DNA of 8,317 nucleotides from Bacteroidales bacterium. GTDB taxonomy: Bacteria > Bacteroidota > Bacteroidia > Bacteroidales > Muribaculaceae. The stretch is from contig SFGS01000081.1 of NCBI GenBank assembly GCA_004557565.1, positions 1-8,317 on the forward strand. The letters are read 5' to 3'. This document shows positions 1 through 5,856 of the stretch, one piece after another (positions within the stretch are counted from its first letter, which is position 1; the number at the start of each line of letters is the position of its first letter). The position numbers were made by a program, and so were the translations under genes. Below the pieces are notes generated by a model, which worked only from the letters and a program-made list of their open reading frames with translations, was not told where the DNA came from and searched no databases.

Positions 1-2
1 CA

Positions 3-53
3 AAAGGTGTGAGTTTCTCAGATTTAATTTGTATTTTTGCCATGTCATATTAG
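3..53 (+). CDS. Possible C-terminal tail of a transposase (partial)
   Basis: A frame is open from the left edge of the window and ends at TAG (51-53). It encodes 16 residues, KGVSFSDLICIFAMSY. The sequence is too short to assign to a family. Its position, just ahead of the hairpins and inverted repeats that seem to form the right end of an insertion element, is where a transposase gene would stop. A second frame (from position 2, ending near 145) is also open but runs through the repeats and looks less like protein. Only sequence to the left of the window could settle this. Confidence 0.22.
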   Translation, partial: KGVSFSDLICIFAMSY

Positions 54-112
54 AGTTTTGCTTGTTTTCTTTTTGCAACACTAAGATAAGTGAAAATTCA
101 GACATGGCAAAA

Positions 113-139
113 TCCTGGGCAACTTTTTGTTGCTCAGGA
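113..139. repeat. Strong 11-bp stem-loop inside the IS end
   Basis: TCCTGGGCAAC (113-123) pairs with GTTGCTCAGGA (129-139) across a TTTTT loop, with a single G-U pair. It is the most stable small hairpin in the first kilobase. It lies between the end of the putative transposase frame and the element's right boundary. Such hairpins near IS ends often stop transcription or shield a start site, but no function can be shown here. Confidence 0.6.
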
Positions 140-149
140 ACTTAAAAAG

Positions 150-314
150 TTATATTTGTAATAGTGTTGCGGAATTAAGGTCGATTAAGTCTCTCACCTG
201 TCGAGGTTTCCACACAAAAGGGCGTTGGATTTCGGGTATGGCGATTTCGCCCGACTTTATGTAACTTAAAATCTGCTCAAGTGAAACATTCGAAGCATTA
301 TATTTTTCAGTCAT
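150..314 (-). pseudogene. N-terminal remnant of a DUF262 (GmrS/DndB-like) protein
   Basis: A minus-strand frame starts at ATG (314-312) and encodes 54 residues before TAA. Residues 23-45 contain 'EIAIPEIQRPFVWKPRQV' followed by RDLID. This is the N-terminal signature of DUF262, the ParB/Srx-like domain of GmrSD type IV restriction enzymes and related DNA-modification or defence proteins. In intact members this block is followed by a conserved S-L-x-x-G-Y-P segment and later a DGQQR motif. Here, after RDLID, the sequence changes to unrelated residues and stops at position 150. Family proteins are several hundred residues long, so at least nine tenths are missing. The break falls at the presumed IS boundary (~163-177), which suggests inactivation by insertion; the rest of the gene may lie beyond the element. 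The domain call is firm; that the gene is dead is inferred. Confidence 0.72.
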
Positions 315-385
315 AATTCCTGTTCGCTATTTAAGATTCATGTAGTAAAACCGCATCACATTGCACATGGCAAAGATGCAACATA

Positions 386-393
386 CAAATATA
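386..393 (-). promoter_or_regulatory. Candidate -7 box of the DUF262-like gene
   Basis: TATATTTG on the minus strand matches the Bacteroidota -7 consensus TAnnTTTG. Transcription would start near 380, giving a leader of about 65 nt to the ATG at 314. No good TTTG lies at the expected distance upstream, so this is a one-box match. It also argues against reading the overlapping 80-codon frame (573-331) as a protein. Confidence 0.35.
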
Positions 394-432
394 CAATTTT
401 ACATTCACAATCACGAATGAATTGAGCGAATA

Positions 433-625
433 ATTAAACCCAAATCGGTCATTGGGCGTGTAATGATTTTTTAGGATACTTCTTGCGGTCTTTCGGCTTT
501 TATAAGATGCCTTTTGCTTGTTTTTAATTCGTAATAGCTCGCTATCACTCATTAAAAGACAATCAAAATTCATTCATTTAAAATTCCTAAATACCACAAG
601 CCCTAATGACCGATTAGGGTTAAAT
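433..625. repeat. Inverted pair of CCC-AATCGGTCATT-GGG palindromes
   Basis: Two short imperfect palindromes lie about 145 bp apart in opposite orientation. The left copy is 433-456, with core CCCAAATCGGTCATTGGG. The right copy is 601-625; its reverse complement has the core CCCTAATCGGTCATTAGGG. Over 25 aligned positions about 22 agree, including the flanking ATT(A/T)AA. The right copy can form a 7-bp hairpin (CCCTAAT/ATTAGGG, loop GACCG). They could be operator sites for one regulator or the ends of a small non-autonomous element. Confidence 0.5.
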
Positions 626-732
626 GTGCTGACTGGTTAAAAGGGGAATTTTATGTGGATATGTTTTTTTTGAGGGGATTTGTGTGATTATCAATGCGAG
701 TTCGGGATAAATGACGACTTTTTGGTGGGGGA

Positions 733-2172
733 TTATTTGTGGTGGGGGTGGAGGTAGGCGAGGGTTTCGGTTAGGAATTCGGGGTGGAGGAGTTTAGTGG
801 CGGCGATGTAGAGGGGTGCAGCGATGGCGATGCGCGCCACGAGGATGATGGGGTGGCTGGATATCCAGAAGGTGCAGAAGTAGGTGGCAGCCATCACGCC
901 TGCCGAGATGAGCATGAAGGGCATTACGTCGAGCAGGGTGTGGACGAGGCGCAGGCCGATGAGGCGTTTTGCCACCACTTGCCACGCCAGTAGCCACAAG
1001 ACGATGAATGTGGAATAGGCAATGACCATCACGGTGAGTCCCATCGATTTAAAGGCAAAAATCACTGCCACTTGCAGCACGATTTGCGCCACATTGCACC
1101 AAAGGTAGAGGTCGCTGCGACCGCTGCTGATTGCCAAATTCTGATACATGGTGTAGAACGGCACGAATGCGCCCGCCACGCACAAGATGCGCAACAGCGG
1201 TATGCTGCCCACCCATTCGTCGCCGATGGTGCACAAAATGAATTCCTCTGCCACCAGCGCGAGGCCGAACATCAGCGGAAACGACATGAAGGCGGTGAAG
1301 CGCATCATCTTCCTATACACACGGCATCGGCGCTCTCGCTCATCGCCAGCCGCCACGAGCACGGTTTGCACCACCTGCCACAGCGTGTTGGCAACGAAGG
1401 AGTTGGCCATCGTGTTCCACTTGTAGGCTTGTGTGAAGTTGCCCACCTGCTTCATGGGGAAGTAGCGGCCAAAAATGAAGGTGAGGATATTGCTGCTGAG
1501 CGTGTTGATGATGTTGGTCATCAGGATTTTCACGCTGAAACTGAACATTTGCCTTACCGGTCCGAAGTCGATTTTGAGCATCGGGCGCCAGTCAACCACG
1601 GCGTATCTGCCGATGTTGAGCACGGTGATGTAGATGATTTGCTGCCATGCCAAACTCCAATAGGAATAGCCGTTGAATGCCAATGTGATGCCCGAAATGC
1701 CCGACACTGCCAGTGCCAAACAGCTGATAAACGCCTGTTGGCGGTTCATCAAGTTTTTGTTCATATATGCGGCGTGGGCAATGCCAAACGAGGAAATCAC
1801 AAATCCCAAAAACACGAACCTTGACAAATCGACCAAGGCTGGCTGGTGGAAGAAGTCGGCGATGAGTGGCGCACAGCAGAATAGCACGCCATAAATGATG
1901 AAACTGGCAATCACGTTGAACCAAAACACCGAATTATAGTCGCGCGCCGTAGGGTTTTTCAGGTTGATAAGCCCCTGTGTGAAGCCGCTGCTCTGCAAAT
2001 TTCCGGCAATGAGCGTGAAAATGGTGAGCACGCCCACCAAGCCGTATTCGCCCGGCGTGAGCAAGCGTCCCAAGAAGATGCCGATGAGCAAATTCAGCAC
2101 CTGCATGGTGCCATTGTTCATCGCGCTCCAAAATAGATTCTTTGCCGTTTTATCTTTCAGAGAGTCTGCCAT
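733..2172 (-). CDS. WzxC-like polysaccharide flippase (MOP superfamily)
   Basis: This 479-aa inner-membrane protein is predicted to move lipid-linked oligosaccharide units across the cytoplasmic membrane for capsule, exopolysaccharide or O-antigen assembly. It has about 12-14 hydrophobic segments spread over its whole length. The N-terminus fits the MATE/MOP polysaccharide transporter family: SLKDKTAKNLFW, then LGRLLTPGEYGLVGV (residues 34-48). MKQVGNFTQAYKW (240-252) is the conserved mid-protein block of WzxC-type members. The chosen start is ATG at 2172. The frame extends to a TTG at 2220, but that codon sits where the predicted promoter would start transcription, and family members begin at M-A-(D/E)-S-L-K. 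No glycosyltransferase or other wzx-cluster gene is visible, so it is a stand-alone ('orphan') flippase here and its substrate cannot be inferred. The gene is complete and shows no frameshift. Confidence 0.92.
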   Translation of the reverse strand: MADSLKDKTAKNLFWSAMNNGTMQVLNLLIGIFLGRLLTPGEYGLVGVLTIFTLIAGNLQSSGFTQGLINLKNPTARDYNSVFWFNVIASFIIYGVLFCCAPLIADFFHQPALVDLSRFVFLGFVISSFGIAHAAYMNKNLMNRQQAFISCLALAVSGISGITLAFNGYSYWSLAWQQIIYITVLNIGRYAVVDWRPMLKIDFGPVRQMFSFSVKILMTNIINTLSSNILTFIFGRYFPMKQVGNFTQAYKWNTMANSFVANTLWQVVQTVLVAAGDERERRCRVYRKMMRFTAFMSFPLMFGLALVAEEFILCTIGDEWVGSIPLLRILCVAGAFVPFYTMYQNLAISSGRSDLYLWCNVAQIVLQVAVIFAFKSMGLTVMVIAYSTFIVLWLLAWQVVAKRLIGLRLVHTLLDVMPFMLISAGVMAATYFCTFWISSHPIILVARIAIAAPLYIAATKLLHPEFLTETLAYLHPHHK

Positions 2173-2224
2173 AATCGTATTACTTCGCACGGCTTGAGCG
2201 TCAATGCACAGCCCAGCCAAAGTG

Positions 2225-2232
2225 CAAAGTTA
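2225..2232 (-). promoter_or_regulatory. Candidate -7 box of the flippase gene
   Basis: TAACTTTG on the minus strand matches TAnnTTTG. Transcription would begin near 2219, leaving a leader of about 47 nt before the ATG at 2172 and excluding the upstream TTG start. The -33 region has no clear TTTG. Confidence 0.5.
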
Positions 2233-2324
2233 CAAAAACTTTCGCGAAATAGAAGTTTTGTAAGAAGTTAGAGATTGGAAATTAGAGGGTAGAGGGTATG
2301 CCAAATTTCTCAAAACGATAACGC

Positions 2325-2407
2325 CATAGCGTAAGGACATGCCTTGAGTGATGCGTTGAAATTAGCCGTTCGCATCGAAACATGCCAAGGCATGTCCCTA
2401 CGTTATG
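2325..2407. repeat. Interrupted palindrome of the GTAGGGAC type
   Basis: Arms 2325-2346 and 2386-2407 are 22 nt each and match at 20 positions; each holds GGACATGCCTTG or its complement CAAGGCATGTCC. A second, inner pair (GATGCG 2350-2355, CGCATC 2371-2376) closes a 15-nt loop, so the whole element can fold into one long stem. The GTAGGGAC core is shared with the element at 8155-8246, which suggests one dispersed family. It lies between the NTPase terminator and the flippase promoter. Confidence 0.7.
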
Positions 2408-2438
2408 ACAGTAACGGGCTTGGAGGATTCAATAAAAA

Positions 2439-2511
2439 AATCCGTGAAAATTTGTGGGCAATCCGTGTTCGTTTTTTTACTGCCACGGATTCGCACAAAT
2501 TTTCACGAATT
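2439..2511 (-). terminator. Long AATCCGTG stem-loop, likely terminator of the NTPase gene
   Basis: Arms 2439-2467 and 2484-2511 pair over about 28 nt with few mismatches and one bulge; both contain GTGAAAATTTGTG and AATCCGTG. Read on the minus strand, the stem begins about 33 nt after the NTPase stop codon and is followed by a run of seven T (complement of A at 2434-2440), the layout of an intrinsic terminator. The same motif recurs at 3722-3776 behind the next gene. It is probably a dispersed palindromic repeat that also serves as a terminator. Confidence 0.6.
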
Positions 2512-2543
2512 ATTATTGTTGCGCCTAAGATGGCGAGCGCACC

Positions 2544-3623
2544 CTATTTCAACGCCATGTTGTAGTTGTAGTAGCGTTTGTTGCCGGTTATGTCTTCAAG
2601 CACGCGCAAGAATGGTGGAAATTTCACCGCTTCGCCTTCTGCCACGTCTTTGGTTTCAAGAATCACCAGTCCCTTGCATGGGGTTTTGTAGCTGTCGAGT
2701 TCGAAGTATTGGCCTTTCCAGATAAAGCTGCATCGCGTTTTCTCGATGGTTTGGCGATATGGGTCGGCTTGCTGGAGCAGCGATGTATAGAGGTTTTTGC
2801 TGATTTGACGCTCTGTCACCAGTTGCTCATTTTGCGAAATGCGCTTGGTGGTAGTGTGAATGAAGAACGACTTTCCTTGCCATTCGCGGCGGCGCAGACG
2901 CACCTCGCAGTTAGGCTCTGCCACAAGGTAGGTTTGGGTGATTTCGCTCTTCACGGCACCCTCAATCTCGCCTTGCACCTCCACAATGTATTTGCGGCTC
3001 TCCTCGATGGGTTGAGGCAGTTCAAGCACGTTGGAAATTTCTTGAAGCACACGGCGGAGCTTGTGGTCGAAGTCCTCATGATTATTAATCACACGCAAAT
3101 GTGGGTGACCAGCCCAAGCGGCAATCACACGCTTGTCGAGCGAGCGAGCCAGTTCCAGCCCCTCGGTGCGCACCTCGTTAGAGGTGGTGTTGTAGAATTG
3201 CTCCGCACCGTCGGCAGCCGACACCAGGTGGAGCACCGCATCGTATGATTCGCGAAGTTCGGTGGAATTTGTGCCGCACAAATTGGTGATTTCGGTCCAC
3301 ATTTCAGGTGGCAGATATGCCGAAATGTCGAGCGCACCACGGTCGCAAATCACCACGGTTGGCTCCTCGCATTGCTCCGCCATCTTCATAAATGAGCGTT
3401 CCATAGCCATCTGAATTTCAAGCGTAGCCTTTTCGCCTTCGTAGAAAAGCGCCTTGTTTTTAGTCAAATAGTCCATGCCGGCTTGAAGGAAGATAGTGGG
3501 CACTTCGGGTACGGTGAACACCTTATAGCCACGGCTCGAAAAGTGCTCTATAATTTTCACTAAAGCGGTAGTCTTACCTGCGCAAGGACCACCTGTGAGT
3601 ACGATTTTCTTAATATTGCTCAT
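2544..3623 (-). CDS. TTD14-like NTPase: P-loop ATPase/GTPase plus CYTH-like domain
   Basis: This 359-aa soluble protein has two domains. The N-terminal AAA_28-type P-loop NTPase (about residues 5-200) has Walker A GGPCAGKTT (11-19), the family block FTVPEVPT (36-43) and a DRGALD motif (94-99) at the Walker B position. The C-terminal half (about 208-350) looks like a CYTH/triphosphate-tunnel fold: KYIVEVQGEIEG (211-222), EITQTYLV (227-234), then RLRRREW (242-248) and TTTKR (257-261). This order matches the 'TRPL translocation defect protein 14' family, named from a Drosophila GTP-binding protein; bacterial members have no settled function, so nucleotide or polyphosphate metabolism is only a guess. 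The start is ATG at 3623; the codon just before it, TTG, is less likely. The gene has its own promoter-like box and a following stem-loop, so it appears to be monocistronic. It is complete. Confidence 0.86.
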   Translation of the reverse strand: MSNIKKIVLTGGPCAGKTTALVKIIEHFSSRGYKVFTVPEVPTIFLQAGMDYLTKNKALFYEGEKATLEIQMAMERSFMKMAEQCEEPTVVICDRGALDISAYLPPEMWTEITNLCGTNSTELRESYDAVLHLVSAADGAEQFYNTTSNEVRTEGLELARSLDKRVIAAWAGHPHLRVINNHEDFDHKLRRVLQEISNVLELPQPIEESRKYIVEVQGEIEGAVKSEITQTYLVAEPNCEVRLRRREWQGKSFFIHTTTKRISQNEQLVTERQISKNLYTSLLQQADPYRQTIEKTRCSFIWKGQYFELDSYKTPCKGLVILETKDVAEGEAVKFPPFLRVLEDITGNKRYYNYNMALK

Positions 3624-3655
3624 CAATCTTAGTTTTCATGTGTGATGTTAAAGTT

Positions 3656-3663
3656 CAAAATTA
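3656..3663 (-). promoter_or_regulatory. Candidate -7 box of the NTPase gene
   Basis: TAATTTTG on the minus strand fits TAnnTTTG, with a predicted start near 3650 and a leader of about 27 nt to the ATG at 3623. It lies downstream of the AAA+ gene's terminator-like stem-loop, so the two genes are likely to be transcribed separately. No convincing TTTG is found at -33. Confidence 0.45.
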
Positions 3664-3721
3664 CGCATTTTTCCTGAAACAGCCCTTCAATCTGCAATAT
3701 AATTTCATCACCACACAAAAA

Positions 3722-3776
3722 AAAATCCGCGCAAATCGGTGGGCGATAGAGGGAAACACGGATTTGCACGGATTTT
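3722..3776 (-). terminator. AATCCGTG stem-loop, likely terminator of the AAA+ gene
   Basis: AAAATCCGCGCAAATCGGTG (3722-3741) pairs with CACGGATTTGCACGGATTTT (3757-3776) at 18 of 20 positions, with a 15-nt loop. On the minus strand it begins 20 nt after the AAA+ stop codon and is followed by nine T (complement of A at 3717-3725). It belongs to the same repeat family as 2439-2511. Confidence 0.65.
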
Positions 3777-3796
3777 TCGGATTTGTGTGTGGGGCA

Positions 3797-5521
3797 TTAG
3801 AAGCCTACACGGTGGTGTGTGGTGGTGCCGATGCGTTCTTCGTCGCAGTAGGCGATGATGTCAGTGAAGCAGAAGTCGCAGTCGTTGATGATGGCGTTCA
3901 CCTTCTGCTTGCGGCTCACATTCTCGATTTGTCCGCCGCTGAAGTCGTAGGTTTTCGCCAGTTGCAGCGCTTGGGCATCGGTGAGTTCGGGTATCATCGA
4001 TTGCCAGATACGGCTCTTTGCCTCTGCCGAAGGGTTGTCGAACTTTATCTTGTAGAAGAAGCGGCGTTCGAAAGCCTTGTCGAGGTTGGTGGTGAGGTTG
4101 GTGGTGGCAATCATGATGCCTTCAAACTTCTCCATTTCCTGCAAAATGATGTTCTGGATGGCATTGTTCATCTGATCCACCGAGTGGTCCACATTGGTGA
4201 TGCGTTTGCTGAAAATAGCGTCGGCCTCATTGAAGAGCAAGATGGGCGCATTCTTCATGCTGCGAACCTTTTTGCGGTATGTCTCAAACACGCTGCGCAT
4301 ATTTTTCTCGCTTTCACCCACAAACTTATCCTTAATCTTATCCACATTCACCTCCATGATGTAGCGGCCAGTTTGGCGTGCCAACTGATACACCGTTTCG
4401 GTTTTACCGGTGCCTGGCGCACCGTAGAAAAGGCAGGTGACACCTGTGCGCATACCGGCTTTCTTCATGCGGTCGCACACCTCTTTGTATTTTTCTTCGG
4501 TGATCAGTTCATGCAAGCGCGACACTTGCTTTGCCTCCCTGTCGTTGTAGAATAGAGGTTTTTCCGCCAAGTCCTCATAGTTCAGAAGTCCATTTTTCGT
4601 GCGGGGGTTAAACACCTCTTCAATGTCGTACTCGGCAAGTACTTCGTTTTTCACCTTGTCGGTGATCTGCAACTGGTCGGCAATAGCCATGCCGTCGTCG
4701 GCCTTAAATTCCACTAATCCTCGCTCTTGGAGCAGGTTGCATCCCTCGTATATTTCCTTGTGAAATTTGTGGTAATCACGGCCTTTCGTCATATTGTAGA
4801 TCGACAAGAACGGGGTGGAAGTGACTCTGTCATTGACCACGGAGTGGCACATCAGCACCAGCACAATAAACTCCAGTGGTGGGAGGTGCAACTCGTTGAT
4901 TTCCGACACGCAGGTGAGGTGTGTGTTGGATCTGAAATACCTTTTGAGCATCTCCACGCCATCGACGTAGTCAAGTTCTTGGTCTTCCATTATCGAGAAC
5001 ACATTCTGCACCCTATCCACAAATTCGTCGGCAGTGTATTTTTTGTCCCATATCGCCACAAACTCCCTATCGGTTTGGAGGGCGTCGTCGGCTGCTTCGG
5101 TGATGTAATAGTTGTCTTCTCCAAGCATATTTCTTTTGCACATGATGCCAGCCTTCTCCAAGGCGCGGCATTGACGGAAATAACTGCTGGCACGCACATT
5201 TGAGCATGAGAAGAATGTTGCCACATCATTCACATCCAATCCCGAAGGGTGCTCTACCCCCACTGCCAGCATCATCGCCTGAGTGTCGGAAATGCGGAAG
5301 CGTGCCGCCAACTTATCGAGCATTGGCTGGCAAAGTTCAAGGGTGCGCTTGTCGAAGCGGCAGTCCTTCAGTCGCTCAGTCAGCATTTCAATTAAATCAA
5401 TCATATTGCACTGCTTCAATTCCTCTTCTGAAATGGGTTTCAGTGCCTTCTTCTTTTGTTCAAGTTCCACCTCGTTGTTCACTGTGTTTGCTCTCTTCAT
5501 TGCTTGCGTTTTAATTGCCAT
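3797..5521 (-). CDS. AAA+ ATPase with N-terminal helical/winged-helix region
   Basis: This 574-aa cytosolic protein has one classical AAA+ module in its C-terminal part (about residues 335-560). Walker A is GAPGTGKT (367-374). Walker B reads LLFNEADAIF (428-437), with Asn where Asp is usual and the catalytic Glu at 432. Sensor 1 is ATTN (472-475), and arginine-finger residues lie in AFERRF (483-488). A sensor-2-like SGGQIENVSRK follows at 528-538. The fold resembles the CDC48/spastin branch of ATPases, which remodel proteins. The N-terminal 330 residues hold a charged start, then a segment (about 75-145) that could be a winged helix, and more helices; none gives a specific function. There is no signal peptide or membrane segment. 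The ATG at 5521 follows the small gene by 75 nt, so the two are probably co-transcribed. The substrate is unknown. Confidence 0.9.
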   Translation of the reverse strand: MAIKTQAMKRANTVNNEVELEQKKKALKPISEEELKQCNMIDLIEMLTERLKDCRFDKRTLELCQPMLDKLAARFRISDTQAMMLAVGVEHPSGLDVNDVATFFSCSNVRASSYFRQCRALEKAGIMCKRNMLGEDNYYITEAADDALQTDREFVAIWDKKYTADEFVDRVQNVFSIMEDQELDYVDGVEMLKRYFRSNTHLTCVSEINELHLPPLEFIVLVLMCHSVVNDRVTSTPFLSIYNMTKGRDYHKFHKEIYEGCNLLQERGLVEFKADDGMAIADQLQITDKVKNEVLAEYDIEEVFNPRTKNGLLNYEDLAEKPLFYNDREAKQVSRLHELITEEKYKEVCDRMKKAGMRTGVTCLFYGAPGTGKTETVYQLARQTGRYIMEVNVDKIKDKFVGESEKNMRSVFETYRKKVRSMKNAPILLFNEADAIFSKRITNVDHSVDQMNNAIQNIILQEMEKFEGIMIATTNLTTNLDKAFERRFFYKIKFDNPSAEAKSRIWQSMIPELTDAQALQLAKTYDFSGGQIENVSRKQKVNAIINDCDFCFTDIIAYCDEERIGTTTHHRVGF

Positions 5522-5525
5522 TTTT

Positions 5526-5543
5526 GATAAGATTGATAAGATT
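5526..5543. repeat. Tandem GATAAGATT x2 before the AAA+ start codon
   Basis: GATAAGATT occurs twice without a gap, 5-22 nt upstream of the AAA+ ATG on the minus strand. It occupies the place where a ribosome binding site would be; no Shine-Dalgarno sequence is present. It may only be simple-sequence slippage. Confidence 0.5.
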
Positions 5544-5596
5544 TAATTGTTGTTTGGTTTTGTGTTTCTCTCCCTTGTGAGCCGGGCTATTGTGGC

Positions 5597-5779
5597 TTAC
5601 CACTCAATTTTGCGGTCGCGTTTGCGGTTATACACCTTTTTAGAGACGTGAACACGAGCGAACGACACAGCACGGCCGTGGCTGGCGATTTCGTCGGCGC
5701 GAGAAGCCTTTCGCCATGCGCGCACATACTCGTCGAGTGTGCCCACCACCTTTTGCAACTTCTTGTTTTTCTTCTTCAT
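5597..5779 (-). CDS. Small basic hypothetical protein (60 aa)
   Basis: The frame runs from ATG (5779) to TAA and encodes a 60-residue, strongly basic protein. It starts KKKNKKLQK and ends VSKKVYNRKRDRKIEW; the middle, TLDEYVRAWRKASRADEIA (14-32), could be an amphipathic helix. I know of no named domain. Small Bacteroidota proteins with a similar 'vHvsKKxYxRKr' end exist in my memory, but I cannot verify homology here. It has no signal peptide or membrane segment; the charge would suit binding nucleic acid or a ribosome. It precedes the AAA+ gene by 75 nt on the same strand and follows a long leader with a good promoter, so it is likely to be the first gene of that unit. Its GC-rich codons differ from the AT-rich leader, which supports real coding. 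Confidence 0.6.
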   Translation of the reverse strand: MKKKNKKLQKVVGTLDEYVRAWRKASRADEIASHGRAVSFARVHVSKKVYNRKRDRKIEW

Positions 5780-5814
5780 GTATTAAGTTGTTGATTTTTG
5801 TGAAACGACTGAGG

Positions 5815-5832
5815 ACTATTATATATAATAGT
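5815..5832. promoter_or_regulatory. 18-bp perfect palindrome upstream of the 60-aa gene
   Basis: ACTATTATATATAATAGT is a perfect 18-bp palindrome lying 36 nt before the ATG of the small gene. It could be an operator for a dimeric regulator, a secondary -10-like AT-rich site, or a weak hairpin in the leader RNA. Nothing in the window identifies a cognate regulator. Confidence 0.45.
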
Positions 5833-5856
5833 ACCTTTTTGAAAAAATTCAAAGTT

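Larger units (their letters stand above)
1..170 (+). mobile_element. Probable right end of an insertion sequence
   Basis: This AT-rich stretch carries several inverted repeats and ends where a recognisable gene remnant begins. TTTTGCCATGTC (35-46) is inverted as GACATGGCAAAA (101-112). GCAACACTA (76-84) is inverted as TAGTGTTGC (162-170). A strong hairpin lies at 113-139. A short open frame at the left edge ends at 53 and could be the tail of a transposase. The DUF262-like frame on the minus strand loses family similarity at about 163-177, as expected if an element had inserted there. The element's left end and most of its coding region would lie before position 1. The IS family cannot be named from this fragment. 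Alternatively 76-170 alone, bounded by the 9-bp inverted repeats, is a ~95-bp MITE. The insertion reading is an inference. Confidence 0.4.
315..732. other. AT-rich intergenic region without a convincing gene
   Basis: No supported protein gene lies between the DUF262 remnant and the flippase stop codon. An 80-codon minus frame (573-331) exists, but it has a low-complexity, Cys/Lys-rich product that resembles no family I know. It is overlapped by a palindrome copy at one end and a promoter-like TATATTTG at the other. The stretch 626-732, just downstream of the flippase gene, shows no strong stem-loop with a T-run. Confidence 0.55.
2221..2543. other. Gene-free spacer between flippase and NTPase genes
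   Basis: This 323-bp gap holds, in minus-strand order, the NTPase terminator-like stem-loop, the GTAGGGAC palindrome and the flippase -7 box. Frames running through it (for example from 2344 and 2405) cross the palindromes and do not look like protein. Confidence 0.7.

Noticed and set aside
331..573. 80-codon minus-strand frame upstream of the DUF262 remnant
   Set aside because: It has ATG and a weak AGGA, but its product is Lys/Cys-rich and unlike any family I know. One copy of the inverted palindrome lies within it and a TATATTTG promoter-like box lies near its end.
1072..1824. 250-codon plus-strand frame opposite the flippase
   Set aside because: It lies antisense to an intact membrane protein gene, and its His/Glu/Ala-rich composition mirrors that gene's codons.
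2173..2220. 16-residue N-terminal extension of the flippase from position 2220
   Set aside because: The codon at 2220 is TTG, it lies at the predicted transcription start, and the family's usual N-terminus begins at the ATG at 2172.
2325..2511. Possible CRISPR array from closely spaced palindromic repeats
   Set aside because: The two elements differ in sequence, are inverted rather than direct, and there is no regular spacer pattern or cas gene.
3638..4555. 305-codon plus-strand frame opposite the AAA+ gene
   Set aside because: It lies antisense to a clear AAA+ gene, starts within the palindromic repeat region and gives a His/Val/Leu-rich product typical of a codon-bias shadow.
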